Part shown: piece after piece, positions 1 to 9,200 of the stretch
How positions within the stretch are numbered: the first letter of the stretch is position 1
Layout of the letters: every line of letters starts with the position of its first letter
The notes under the pieces: generated by a model
What the model was told of the DNA's origin: nothing
Database searches by the model: none
The model's input: only the letters and a program-made list of their open reading frames with translations
Assembly: GCF_016406085.1 (NCBI RefSeq)
Contig: NZ_JAEHFJ010000005.1
Location: 62,001 to 126,000 of the forward strand
Direction of reading: 5' to 3'
Length of the DNA: 64,000 bases
DNA from: Aureibaculum flavum
Lineage (GTDB): Bacteria; Bacteroidota; Bacteroidia; Flavobacteriales; Flavobacteriaceae
Position numbers and translations under genes: made by a program

Positions 1-557
1 GAACAATTATTGTTGGACACTGGGGTAGTGAGGAGCAAGGCTTAAACGGTTCTAGAGCGTTTGTAGAAGACCATCCTGAAATTGTAAAAAACATTCAAGC
101 TGTTTTTAATCAAGACAATGGTACCGGTAGAGTAGTGAATTTATCAGGTCAAGGATTTTTACATTCTTATGACTTTTTAGGCAGATGGCTTAATGCTGTA
201 CCTAAAGATATTAGTAAACATATAGAAACGAACTATCCTGGAGCTCCGGGTCGTGGAGGTTCAGATTATGCTTCGTTTTTGGCAGCGGGTGCACCTGCTT
301 TTAGTTTAAGTTCTTTAAGTTGGTCGTATTGGAATTATACATGGCATACCAACTTAGATACGTATGACAAAATTGTTTTTGATGATGTACGTAGCAATGC
401 CATTTTAACAGCTATTTTAACCTATATGGCTAGTGAAGATGAACAATCTACACCAAAAGATAAAATTGTATTGCCAATGAGCAGAAGAACAGGTGAGCAA
501 ATGGTTTGGCCAACACCGCGTTCTCCTGAACGTAAAGGAATGCTAGAAGAGAAATAA
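1..557 (+). CDS. M28 family metallopeptidase, C-terminal part (5' end outside window)
   Basis: The reading frame is open from base 3 to the TAA at 555-557, so the gene begins upstream of the window; a GTG inside it is not the real start. The visible part has the signature of secreted M28 (aminopeptidase/carboxypeptidase) zinc peptidases: a GHWGSEEQGLNGS block, where the first Glu is the usual catalytic base and the second a zinc ligand, then an Asp in FNQDNGTG and a late His in WHTNLDTYD, both at positions used for the remaining zinc ligands. It probably hydrolyses peptides or N-terminal residues outside the cytoplasm, but its signal peptide is not visible. The Asp and His ligand assignment is by family pattern. 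A strong terminator follows at 603-635. Confidence 0.85.
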   Translation, partial: TIIVGHWGSEEQGLNGSRAFVEDHPEIVKNIQAVFNQDNGTGRVVNLSGQGFLHSYDFLGRWLNAVPKDISKHIETNYPGAPGRGGSDYASFLAAGAPAFSLSSLSWSYWNYTWHTNLDTYDKIVFDDVRSNAILTAILTYMASEDEQSTPKDKIVLPMSRRTGEQMVWPTPRSPERKGMLEEK

Positions 558-602
558 TTCAGTATTCAGTTGGCAGTAGTAGTCAGCAGTTTTAAAATAC
601 AT

Positions 603-635
603 AAAAAAACCTTTTCATTTGAAAAGGTTTTTTTA
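603..635 (+). terminator. Intrinsic terminator after the M28 peptidase gene
   Basis: A perfect hairpin: an A7 run leads into ACCTTTTC, a four-base ATTT loop, then GAAAAGGT and a T7 run. It is symmetric, so it can act on both strands, but only the peptidase gene reads into it. Confidence 0.85.
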
Positions 636-807
636 TGATTAAATAGTTTGGTTAAGATTTCGTTGTGGAATTGGTCTACGAGTATTGAAACAATTTGAGT
701 GTGTATTAGGGATTGTACTGAATTATAGATATTTAGGTTGTGTTTTTTGTTTTAAACACGCTAAATATTTCAAATAATTTCTTTTTTGGATGTATATAAA
801 TAATTTT

Positions 808-845
808 ATTGTATATTTACAATTAAACGAATGTAAATATACAAT
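808..845 (+). promoter_or_regulatory. Perfect 13-bp inverted repeat, probable autoregulatory operator of the Xre/RES pair
   Basis: Arms 808-820 (ATTGTATATTTAC) and 833-845 (GTAAATATACAAT) are exact reverse complements around a 12-nt spacer, ending one base before the antitoxin ATG at 847. The left arm contains TATATTTA, close to the Bacteroidota -7 element TAnnTTTG. Toxin-antitoxin operons usually repress themselves through such sites, so binding by the Xre-type antitoxin is the natural inference. Confidence 0.65.
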
Positions 846-846
846 C

Positions 847-1347
847 ATGAGTGTAAGGTCGACATCAAAAGAATTTGGAAAAAAGAAGGATGTAAGCAAA
901 ACAGTTTCTAAAACAGTAAGTAAACGCAAAAGTCTAACTAAATTTTCACCAGCCTGGGTTGTTTTAAATGCTAAGAAAACCCCTGGTTATAAAATGGAAT
1001 TAATTGGTCGTATTCGCGTAGGTGTAAAAAAAACAGATTGGAAGCAGTTAATACATTATACTGGGTCAACTGAAAAAGAGTTTGAGCACATATTACCGAC
1101 ATCAATTAGTAGTATGCAAAAGAAAACTGTTTATGGAAAAGAAACATCAGAACGAATCTACGAATTGGCAAGGTTGTTTGGCTTAGGTTATGAGGTTTTT
1201 GATTCTAAAAATGATTTTAAGCAATGGCTAATGACTCCATCAAGAACTTTGGGGAATAAAATTCCGTTTGAATTGTTAGATAGTAGTTTTGGATTCGAAA
1301 TGGTAGAGAATGAAATAGTGAGAATTCAGTACAACGTTTATAGTTAA
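847..1347 (+). CDS. Xre/MbcA/ParS-type antitoxin of a RES toxin-antitoxin pair
   Basis: A 166-residue protein from the ATG at 847. An upstream in-frame ATG at 790 would read through the operator palindrome, so the later start is preferred. The N-terminus is basic and Ser/Lys/Thr-rich (residues 1-30). The middle and C-terminal part fit the Xre-like plus DUF2384 layout of RES antitoxins: a helical segment ending in IYELARLFGLGYEVF, then FKQWLMTPSRTLGNKIPFELLDSSFG, the conserved C-terminal block (W...P...L....P..LL.S..G) that binds and plugs the toxin. Stop and toxin start share one base (TAATG), so the two are translationally coupled. It should neutralise the RES toxin and repress the operon. 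Confidence 0.88.
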   Translation: MSVRSTSKEFGKKKDVSKTVSKTVSKRKSLTKFSPAWVVLNAKKTPGYKMELIGRIRVGVKKTDWKQLIHYTGSTEKEFEHILPTSISSMQKKTVYGKETSERIYELARLFGLGYEVFDSKNDFKQWLMTPSRTLGNKIPFELLDSSFGFEMVENEIVRIQYNVYS

Positions 1348-1817
1348 TGATTGTTTATAGAATTGCAAATGTTAAATATAAAGATTCAACACTTTCTGGT
1401 ATTGGGGCTGAAAAGGTCGGTGGAAGATGGAATGAAGTAGGAACACGTGCGGTTTATTGCTCAGAAAATATTTCTTTAGCATTACTAGAGTATTATGTTC
1501 ATTCTGAAAATATTGCATATTTACCCAAAGAAATATTAATTGCAAAAATTCAGTTTCCAGATGAATTTATTATAGAAGAATTAGAAGAACTTCCAGAAAG
1601 GTGGAATCAACATCCCTACACATCCAAGACTACAAAGGTTTTTACAAACTTAATTAAAAATCGAAACTTATTTGCTTTAAGGGTGCCATCTACTATTGTT
1701 GGTTTAGAATCAAATATAATTCTTAATCCTTTGTACAAAGAGTTTGGCAAAGTGCAGGTAATTGAGTTTGTTAAATTACCTATAGATGAAAGACTTAAAA
1801 AAGTTAAGAAGGAGTAA
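1347..1817 (+). CDS. RES-domain toxin (NAD+-degrading type)
   Basis: A 156-residue RES-domain protein. The family residues are visible: an Arg near the N-terminus in VYRIANVKY, then GIGAEKVGGRWNEVGTRAVYCSE (G..GG.RWn..G..vyY.s), then SLALLEYYVH, and a late Ser in RVPSTIVGLESNIILNP, matching the conserved PS....E.N.l.NP block. RES toxins degrade NAD+ and arrest growth; this activity is known for family members and inferred here. It follows the antitoxin with a 1-nt overlap. Length is ordinary for the family and nothing looks broken, so the pair is probably active. Confidence 0.92.
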   Translation: MIVYRIANVKYKDSTLSGIGAEKVGGRWNEVGTRAVYCSENISLALLEYYVHSENIAYLPKEILIAKIQFPDEFIIEELEELPERWNQHPYTSKTTKVFTNLIKNRNLFALRVPSTIVGLESNIILNPLYKEFGKVQVIEFVKLPIDERLKKVKKE

Positions 1818-1830
1818 GTTTAAGTAGTTT

Positions 1831-2352
1831 CTAAAATTGTATATATACTTCTGGTAATACACTTTGATTGATTAATTTGCCATTTTTGCTTGTAACCATT
1901 AAATAGAAATTCGCAAGGTTGTAATCAACGTTAATGTCTAAAATTAATGTTACGGAAGAAATAGTAATATCTTCATTTGAGCTTGTTAACTTATAACGAA
2001 AAGATTTAAGATAAGGTTTTTGAACAACTTTAATCAATTCAGGCGAAGTTAAATCTCCCAAAATAGAGTTTAATCTTGAATATGATTCTTCAAAAATTAT
2101 TTTGTATCTCTTAATGCCCGCTGTTAATATAGGTGTGATATTATTAATTCTAAATAAATAATCAACCCCATTTTTATCATCAAAAGAATTTAAAATGCCT
2201 TCTGCAAGATTCTCACTTCTGTATATTAACTTTTTATCAATAGATTCCAGAGGTATTCCTTCATTTTTAACTTTTTTTGCGTGATTATTACATGAAAATA
2301 ATAATAAAACTATGGTGCAAATACAGAATGAAAGTGATATTGATTTTAGCAT
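1831..2352 (-). CDS. Predicted lipoprotein of unknown function
   Basis: A 173-residue protein with a lipoprotein signal peptide: hydrophobic residues 4-20 then LLFSC-NN, so Cys21 should be the lipidated residue. The mature part is short, polar and probably mostly beta (SVTLILDINVDYNLANFYLMVTSKNG). I do not recognise a family. It ends 13 bases from the RES gene, convergently, and is separated from metK by a terminator that belongs to metK. Likely located at the outer membrane or periplasm. Confidence 0.7.
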   Translation of the reverse strand: MLKSISLSFCICTIVLLLFSCNNHAKKVKNEGIPLESIDKKLIYRSENLAEGILNSFDDKNGVDYLFRINNITPILTAGIKRYKIIFEESYSRLNSILGDLTSPELIKVVQKPYLKSFRYKLTSSNEDITISSVTLILDINVDYNLANFYLMVTSKNGKLINQSVLPEVYIQF

Positions 2353-2489
2353 TTGTAAGATTTATAATTAACTATTATGATAATGAAGAGTCAAAAAATG
2401 ATACAATATTTTAATGAATTTGGCTAAGTTATATTATAATATGTAAGAACCAAACGAACTAAGGTGTAGGTTGTTTTAATATTTCACAC

Positions 2490-2526
2490 AAAAAGACCTC
2501 AGAGTTATCTAAAACTTTGAGGTCTT
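2490..2526 (-). terminator. Intrinsic terminator of metK
   Basis: Read on the minus strand, AAGACCTCA pairs with TGAGGTCTT and is followed by a T run, about 70 bases after the metK stop. Confidence 0.8.
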
Positions 2527-2593
2527 ATATTATTCATTCATATTGAAGTAGTTACTTTTGTAGATATCATTACTTCCATGAAGAATGAGCCTT

Positions 2594-3850
2594 TTAAATG
2601 TTAAAAGCTTCCTTTACTTTATCTACAAAATCTAATTTTTCCCAAGTAAACAATTCTACTTCTTTTTCTACCTTACCTGAATACGGGCTTTCAAATACTT
2701 TGGTAATGGTTTGTGGTGCTTTACCCATATGGCCATAAGCAGCCGTTTCTAAATAAATAGGGTTACGTAACTTTAAACGCTCTTCTATAGCAGCAGGTCG
2801 CATGTCAAAAATTGAAGCCGCTTTTCTCGCTATTTCGCCATCTGTTAAACCTAATGTTGAGGTCCCATAAGTATCTACAAATATTGAAGTAGGTTCCACA
2901 ACCCCAATAGCATAACTCACTTGTACCAATACTTCACTAGCAACACCTGCAGCTACTAAATTTTTTGCAATATGTCTAGAGGCATAGGCAGCACTTCTAT
3001 CTACTTTACTAGGATCTTTACCTGAAAATGCACCACCACCGTGGGCTCCTTTGCCACCGTATGTATCTACAATAATTTTTCTTCCTGTTAAACCGGTATC
3101 ACCATGTGGACCACCAATTACAAATTTACCTGTTGGGTTTATATGATATGCAATGTCATCATTAAATAATGCTTGTACATGAGCAGGGAACAATTCTTTA
3201 ACTCTAGGTATCAAAATAGAAACGATATCACTTTTAATTTTTGCCAACATGTTTGCATCATTATTGTCAAAATCGTCATGTTGCGTAGAAACTACAATCG
3301 CATCTATGCGTTGTGGTTTATTATCATCACTATACTCAATAGTAACCTGACTTTTAGCATCAGGTCTTAAATATGAAATTTCATAATTTTCTCTTCGTAA
3401 CTCAGCTAATACTTGTAATATTTTGTGAGAAATATCTAAAGCCAAAGGCATATAGTTTTCTGTTTCGTTGGTTGCATAACCAAACATCATTCCTTGGTCA
3501 CCTGCACCTTGCTCTTCTTTGGTAGCTCTATCAACACCTTGGTTAATATCTTGAGATTGTTCGTGTATCAACGAAATTACACCACAAGAATCACCAGAAA
3601 ACTGATATTCACCTTTGGTGTAACCAATTTTATTGATCACCTTTCTTGCAATTTCTTGTACGTCTAAATAGGTCTTACTTTTAACCTCACCTGCTAAAAC
3701 AACTTGTCCAGTTGTTACTAAGGTTTCACAAGCTACTTTAGACTCAGGGTCAAAGGCTAAAAAATTGTCTAATAATGCGTCGCTAATTTGATCTGCGACT
3801 TTGTCAGGGTGTCCTTCCGAAACACTTTCTGATGTAAATAAATATGCCAT
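2594..3850 (-). CDS. metK: S-adenosylmethionine synthetase
   Basis: A 418-residue methionine adenosyltransferase, which makes SAM from methionine and ATP with release of phosphate and pyrophosphate in the cytoplasm. The family blocks are in order: [20 protein letters not shown] near residue 6, [13 protein letters not shown] near 118, [24 protein letters not shown] near 235, and [19 protein letters not shown], the phosphate-binding loop, near 272. Length is close to that of other Bacteroidota MetK proteins. It is transcribed alone from the minus strand behind a leader of about 150 nt that contains a SAM-II-like aptamer, so its product probably limits its own expression. The divergent neighbour is a DM13 lipoprotein. 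Confidence 0.98.
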   Translation of the reverse strand: MAYLFTSESVSEGHPDKVADQISDALLDNFLAFDPESKVACETLVTTGQVVLAGEVKSKTYLDVQEIARKVINKIGYTKGEYQFSGDSCGVISLIHEQSQDINQGVDRATKEEQGAGDQGMMFGYATNETENYMPLALDISHKILQVLAELRRENYEISYLRPDAKSQVTIEYSDDNKPQRIDAIVVSTQHDDFDNNDANMLAKIKSDIVSILIPRVKELFPAHVQALFNDDIAYHINPTGKFVIGGPHGDTGLTGRKIIVDTYGGKGAHGGGAFSGKDPSKVDRSAAYASRHIAKNLVAAGVASEVLVQVSYAIGVVEPTSIFVDTYGTSTLGLTDGEIARKAASIFDMRPAAIEERLKLRNPIYLETAAYGHMGKAPQTITKVFESPYSGKVEKEVELFTWEKLDFVDKVKEAFNI

Positions 3851-3917
3851 AATGTTATTTTAAATGGTAACGATTTTAAATAAAAAAGATTGCAAAACTG
3901 ACTAAAGGAGTAGGATT

Positions 3918-3966
3918 ACTGCTTTAGCATTTTTAAAGAGGTTGCAATCAGTCAAATTAATCCTCT
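3918..3966 (-). promoter_or_regulatory. SAM-II-type riboswitch aptamer in the metK leader
   Basis: Read on the minus strand: AGAGG (3962-3966) pairs with CCTCT and encloses a loop with ATTTGACTGATTGCAA, followed by AAAAATGCTAAAGCAGT. This is the SAM-II order: P1, a loop ending in the conserved ATTGCAA, P1', then an A-rich stretch and GCTAAA. The loop ACTG is complementary to the CAGT directly after GCTAAAG, the place where SAM-II forms its pseudoknot (usually CC with GG), which looks like covariation. Downstream, TTGCAATC followed by six T (3882-3895) can pair with GATTGCAA of the aptamer, and CTAAAG can pair with CTTTAG, giving alternative folds. The class assignment is by recall of the consensus, not a model search. 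Confidence 0.75.
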
Positions 3967-4007
3967 GTATTATAAAATTGAATAATCAATTTATTCAATA
4001 ACGGGGG

Positions 4008-4015
4008 CAAAGGTA
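4008..4015 (-). promoter_or_regulatory. Probable -7 promoter element of metK
   Basis: The minus strand reads TACCTTTG, an exact match to the Bacteroidota TAnnTTTG element. A start a few bases downstream would give a leader of about 150 nt containing a TTGAATAA/TTATTCAA hairpin (3979-3999) and then the riboswitch. No convincing -33 element was seen. Confidence 0.55.
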
Positions 4016-4119
4016 GAAAAATAAAAGTCATAACATATAAAGTAATATTAAAATTTTGGTAATTTTTATTTTTGCGTAAGCTTCTGTTAATTGTTACGAC
4101 AAAACCCAAAACTACAAAT

Positions 4120-4521
4120 ATGCGAAAGGTATTGATATTGTCATTTATAATGGTATTTTTTTTGAATTGCTCGTCTTCTGATGGTGAAATGCAAGCTGAA
4201 CAAGAAGAGATGGAAGAAGTTGAAATTCAAGCTGGAGATTTTGTTTCGGGTGCCCATACCACAACGGGTAAAGTATCGGTTAGCTCTGACTTAAAAACAT
4301 TAAATTTTACCAATTTTAAAACTGATAATGGACCTAAGCTATTAGTGTATCTTACAACTGCTGTTGGCTCATCTGATTTTGTTTCTTTAGGAGATTTAAA
4401 AGGTGTTTCTGGCAATTATTCATATGCAATTCCGGAAAATACAGATGTGTCTAAATATAAAATTGTAGATATTTGGTGTGTAGATTTTTCCGTAAGTTTT
4501 GGGCATGCAGAACTTAAATAG
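4120..4521 (+). CDS. DM13-domain lipoprotein
   Basis: A 133-residue protein from the ATG at 4120. A TTG at 4072 would add 16 residues before the signal peptide, so it is not used. Residues 1-16 form a lipoprotein signal ending in FFLNC-SSS. After an acidic Glu-rich linker comes a complete DM13 domain: GDFVSGAHTTTGKVSV, LNFTNFKTDNGPKLLVYL, FVSLGDLKGVSGNYSYAIP and IVDIWCVDFSVSFGHAEL. DM13 domains keep a single Cys in a WC..F motif, seen here as IWCVDFSV, and have been proposed to have a redox role; the substrate is unknown. It is divergent from metK and probably faces the periplasm or cell surface. Confidence 0.88.
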   Translation: MRKVLILSFIMVFFLNCSSSDGEMQAEQEEMEEVEIQAGDFVSGAHTTTGKVSVSSDLKTLNFTNFKTDNGPKLLVYLTTAVGSSDFVSLGDLKGVSGNYSYAIPENTDVSKYKIVDIWCVDFSVSFGHAELK

Positions 4522-4608
4522 GATATCTAGAGTAAGACAATTGAAGAAAACATAAAAGTTTATATTTTACGTTATTCATATAGATTCTAAAAAAAGTTAA
4601 GAAAAAGC

Positions 4609-4640
4609 TTTGATATATTAGAATTGTTTTGCAATATTTG
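4609..4640 (+). promoter_or_regulatory. Candidate promoter of the metY operon
   Basis: TTTG at 4609-4612, a 20-nt gap, then AATATTTG at 4633-4640, close to the Bacteroidota TTTG-N19-21-TAnnTTTG pattern. It lies 30 bases upstream of the SAM-I riboswitch. Confidence 0.5.
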
Positions 4641-4669
4641 CAACGTAAGTTCAATTACTTATTGAAATT

Positions 4670-4780
4670 GTTATCAAGAAAGGCAGAGGGATAGACCCGT
4701 TGAAGCCTTAGCAACCCTTTAATCTTTAAAGAAGGTGCTAAATTCTACCAAAAAAGTTTTTAAGCTTTAGGATAGATAAC
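4670..4780 (+). promoter_or_regulatory. SAM-I (S-box) riboswitch upstream of metY
   Basis: Classic S-box core: GTTATC (4670-4675) then AAGAAAGGCAGAGGGA, GACCCGTTGAAGCCTTAGCAACC, GAAGGTGCTAAATTCTACC and the closing GATAAC (4775-4780), which pairs with the first arm. The P3/P4 variation differs from the second copy at 23754. A hairpin and T run directly after it (4787-4808) fit control by termination, so high SAM should turn off metY and the MetX-ThrA fusion gene. Confidence 0.95.
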
Positions 4781-4786
4781 ACAGAC

Positions 4787-4808
4787 AAAATTACTTTTAG
4801 TAATTTTT
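4787..4808 (+). terminator. Candidate riboswitch-controlled terminator before metY
   Basis: AAAATTACT and AGTAATTTT form a 9-bp AT-rich hairpin with a 3-nt loop, followed by more T. It starts seven bases after the SAM-I aptamer. It has few GC pairs, so its strength is uncertain. Confidence 0.5.
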
Positions 4809-4968
4809 ATGTATTTCTTAATAACATTTTTCTAGTATAAAGATTTAGTACAAAAGAGGTATCAGATTATGCCTAGATTTTGACTTAACGCTATACTTAT
4901 AAGTTCAATTACAAAGTATTTGTCTCGAAAATCGAGTCAATTTTATTTAATAATTTAATTTCAGAAAA

Positions 4969-6261
4969 ATGAGTACACTCAAATTAGCAACCAATGCATT
5001 ACACGCAGGCCACGACACAAAAACCAATGGAGGAACAAGAGCTGTTCCTATCTATCAAACATCATCATATGTTTTTGATAATACAGACCACGCCGCAAAC
5101 TTATTTTCATTAAAAGAATTAGGTTTTATTTACACACGATTAAATAATCCAACAAATGAAATATTACAAAGCCGATTGGCTGCAGTTGAAGGTGGTGTTG
5201 GAGCAGTAGTTTTCGCATCAGGATCAGCGGCTATTTCAACAGGCCTTTTAACGCTTTTAAAAGCTGGAGATCATATTGTTGCATCAAGCAGTTTGTATGG
5301 CGGTACCTATAACCTTTTAAATGTTACTTTACCAAGATTAGGTATAACAACTACTTTTGTAGATGCTTCTGACCCTGAAAATTTCGGTAAAGCGGTTAAA
5401 GAGAATACAAGAGCCTTTTTTGTAGAATCTTTGGGTAATCCAAAATTAGATGTGCTAGATTTAAAAGCAATATCAAAAGAAGCTAAGGCAGCTCAAGTAC
5501 CTTTTATTGTAGATAATACCGTAGCAACTCCTGCCTTATTAAACCCAATTGAACATGGAGCGAACCTGGTAATTCATTCACTTACTAAATATATTGGCGG
5601 ACAAGGAACTTCATTAGGTGGAGCAATTATTGATGCAGGAACTTTTGATTGGACAAATGGTAAATTTCCTGAATTTACAGAACCTACTGCAGGTTACCAC
5701 GGTTTAGTGTATAGCGAAGCTTTAGGTGCCGCAGCATTTACTTTTAAATTAATATTGGAAGGTTTGCGTGATTTTGGTGGAGCTTTAAGTCCATTTAATG
5801 CTTTTCAAATTATACAAGGTTTAGAAACATTACCAGTTAGAATTAAACAACATAGTGCTAATGCTCTTGAATTGGCAACTTGGTTAGAAAGTAGAGACGA
5901 AGTTGTTTGGGTTAATTACCCAGGTTTAGAAAGTAATAAGTACAATGCATTAGCAAAAGAATACTTGCCAAAAGGTCAAAGCGGATTGGTAACTTTTGGT
6001 GTAAAAGGCGGATTTGAATCGGCCAAAAAAGTTACTGATGCAACCAAAATATTTTCTTTGTTAGCAAATATTGGTGATACAAAATCGCTAATAATTCATC
6101 CAGCAAGTACAACTCATCAGCAGTTAACTGCAGAACAACAAGCTGATGCTGGTGTAGGTCAAGATTTGATTAGATTATCAGTTGGTTTAGAAGATATAGA
6201 AGATTTAAAAGCTGATTTAGAAGAGGCATTTGCCGCAATTGATAAAAGTGTATTAGCTTAA
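4969..6261 (+). CDS. metY: O-acetylhomoserine sulfhydrylase (PLP enzyme)
   Basis: A 430-residue Cys/Met metabolism PLP enzyme of the O-acetylhomoserine (thiol)-lyase type, which joins sulfide to O-acetylhomoserine to make homocysteine. Typical blocks are TNALHAGHDTKTNGGTRAVPIYQTSSYVFD at the N-terminus, YTRLNNPTNEILQ, and the PLP lysine at Lys207 in HSLTKYIGGQGTSLGG. The length of about 430 and the N-terminal ALHAG motif separate MetY from shorter cystathionine gamma-synthases. It sits behind a SAM-I riboswitch and 14 bases before the MetX-AK-HSD fusion, whose first domain should make its substrate. Confidence 0.95.
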   Translation: MSTLKLATNALHAGHDTKTNGGTRAVPIYQTSSYVFDNTDHAANLFSLKELGFIYTRLNNPTNEILQSRLAAVEGGVGAVVFASGSAAISTGLLTLLKAGDHIVASSSLYGGTYNLLNVTLPRLGITTTFVDASDPENFGKAVKENTRAFFVESLGNPKLDVLDLKAISKEAKAAQVPFIVDNTVATPALLNPIEHGANLVIHSLTKYIGGQGTSLGGAIIDAGTFDWTNGKFPEFTEPTAGYHGLVYSEALGAAAFTFKLILEGLRDFGGALSPFNAFQIIQGLETLPVRIKQHSANALELATWLESRDEVVWVNYPGLESNKYNALAKEYLPKGQSGLVTFGVKGGFESAKKVTDATKIFSLLANIGDTKSLIIHPASTTHQQLTAEQQADAGVGQDLIRLSVGLEDIEDLKADLEEAFAAIDKSVLA

Positions 6262-6275
6262 TCTAGTAATAAAAC

Positions 6276-9200
6276 ATGCTTTCAAAAATCAGCATACATA
6301 ATTATGTAACTCAGTCAGGGGTTTCTTACGAAGAAATCCCGTTGAGTTATCAAATTTTTGGTAAAGAACTTCATTCGGCACCAATTGTTTTGATTAACCA
6401 CGCTTTAACAGGGAATAGTAATGTTGCTGGTGAGGGTGGATGGTGGACAGATTTAGTAGGTGATGATAAGGTAATTGATACTAAAAAGTTTACCGTGCTG
6501 GCTTTTAATATTCCAGGGAATGGTTATGATGGTTTTGTAATTGAAAATTACAAAGATTTTGTAGCTAGAGATATAGCACGTTTATTTTTATTGGGATTAA
6601 AACAGGTGAAAGTGAACAAATTGTTTGCTATTGTTGGAGGTTCTTTAGGTGGAGGAATTGCATGGGAAATGGCAGTGTTATCACCAGAAATTACGGAAAA
6701 TTTGATTCCCGTAGCTTCAGATTGGAAATCGACCGATTGGTTGATAGCCAATTGTCAAATTCAAGAACAATTTTTATTAAATTCCAGTAGTCCTGTGCAT
6801 GATGCCAGAATGCATGCCATGCTATGTTATAGAACTCCAGAATCTTTTAAGGAGCGTTTTCATCGTTCTAAAAATGAAGAATTAGATGTTTTTAATGTAG
6901 AGAGTTGGTTGTTGCATCATGGTAAAAAGTTACAAGAACGCTTTCAGTTATCTGCATATAAATTAATGAATCAATTGCTTAAAAGCATTGATGCCTCTAA
7001 AGATAATTCTGATAAAATTTTAGATACTATTTCTGCTAATATTCATTTGGTAGGTGTAGATTCTGACATGTTCTTTACAGCAGAAGAAAATAGAGAAACA
7101 CAACTAAAATTGGCATTAACGCATCCTAATGTTACCTATAATGAAATTAATTCGGTACACGGGCACGATGCTTTTTTAATAGAGTTTGACCAATTAGAAA
7201 AAATTATTGAAGGTGTATTTAGGCCTTCGTCTGAAACAAAAAGAATGAAGATATTAAAATTTGGAGGTAAATCGCTTGCTAATGGAGAGGGCATCAATAA
7301 AGTAGTTTCCATTATTAAGGGAAAGGTAGATCAAGGTGATAAAATTGCTGTGGTAGTCTCTGCTCGTGGTAATGCGACAAATGAATTGGAGTCAATTCTT
7401 GAAAAAGCAGTTAAAAATGAAGATTATCATGAAGCGTTAGATACTTTTAAGAAATACCAACGAGATATTTATGAGAACATTGATTTTACTGATGAATTTG
7501 CCATACTCGATAAACTTTTTAATGGGGTTCAATTATTAGGAGATTATAGTCAAAAAATAAAAGATCAAGTGTTAGCTCAAGGTGAATTACTCTCTGTAAA
7601 GTTACTTGCAAATGTATTAAAGGATCAGGGTGTTAATACAAATATTACTGATGCTAGAGCCTTAATAAAAACAGATGAGAACTTTGGGAATGCACAACCC
7701 GTTGGTAAAATCTCTAAAGAGAATGTAATAGAGCACTTCAAAAAATTTAATGGTACAACGGTAAATATTGTTACTGGGTTTATTGCTTCTAATCAAAAAA
7801 ATGAAACCACGACGTTGGGTAGAAATGGTAGTAATTATACGGCTGCTTTATTAGCCAATTATTTAGATGCTGAAGAGTTACAAAACTATACACACGTAGA
7901 TGGGATTTATACGGCAAATCCTGATATGGTTGCTGATGCAAGAAAAATAAAGGAACTTTCTTATAGTGAAGCCAATGAGTTAGCAAATTTTGGAGCTACA
8001 ATTTTACATGCTAAAACGATTATTCCGTTAATTGAAAAAAATATAAACTTAAGAATATTAAATACCTTTAACCCTGAAGATGAAGGTACTTTAATTACAG
8101 CTAGAGCAAGTTCTAAAGGTATTAAATCGCTTTCTGTATTAGAAGACACGGCATTAATTAATTTTGAAGGTCGTGGTTTATTAGGTAAAGTAGGTGTAGA
8201 TGCAAGAATATTTAGGGCGTTAGGAAATCATGATATTAGTGTAAGTATTATCTCTCAAGGTTCTTCAGAACGTGGTATAGGTTTAGTAGTAGATGCAGAA
8301 AAAGCTACTCAAGCAGTTGTTGCTTTAGAGCGTGAATTTGAAAGTGATTTTTATTCTCAAGATGTAAATAAAATAAGTGTTATAGATCAGGTTTCCGTTA
8401 TTTCTTTGATAGGAATTGATTTGAGTTCTTTTCATAAACCTTTTAACTCTCTTGTTAAAAATCAAGTAGTACCTTTATTATTTAACAATACTATTTCTGG
8501 AAAAAATGTAAGTATTGTGGTTAAAAAAGAGCAATTGCATAAAGCTCTTAATGTGATACACAGTGAGATATTTGGCATTTCTAAAAAGATAAATATAGCC
8601 ATTTTTGGACATGGCTTGGTTGGTGGAACTTTGATCAATCAAATTATAAATTCTAAAGACGGTATAGAAAAACGAAAAGGTATAAAACTAAATATTTTTG
8701 GTGTTGGTAATTCTAAGAAAGTCTTGCTTGATAGAAATGGCGTAAAAGAAACTTGGCAATCTGATATTGTAAATGATGGTATATCATATACTGTAGATGA
8801 TATCATCACTTTTTCGAATCAAAATCATTTGGAAAATTTAATCGCAGTTGACAATACAGCAAGTAAAGATTTTGTGGCTAACTATATCAAGTTGGCGGAA
8901 AATGGATTTGACTTAGTGTCTTCAAATAAAATTGGAAATACTATCGGATTAGATTTTTATGAGGAACTCAGAGAGGTATTGTCAAAAAATCAAAAAAATT
9001 ATTTATACGAAACCAATGTTGGTGCAGGGTTACCATTAATTGATACCATTCAGTTGTTACACCTTTCAGGTGAAAATATAACTAGAATTAGAGGTGTCTT
9101 TTCAGGATCTTTAAGCTATTTGTTCAATCATTTTTCAGTAGAGGATAGGCCATTTAGCGTTATTTTAAAAGAGGCCATTGATAACGGGTTTACAGAGCCA

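Noticed and set aside
723-929. Minus-strand reading frame over the antitoxin promoter
   Set aside because: It runs through the operator palindrome and the start of the antitoxin gene and has no protein-like composition.
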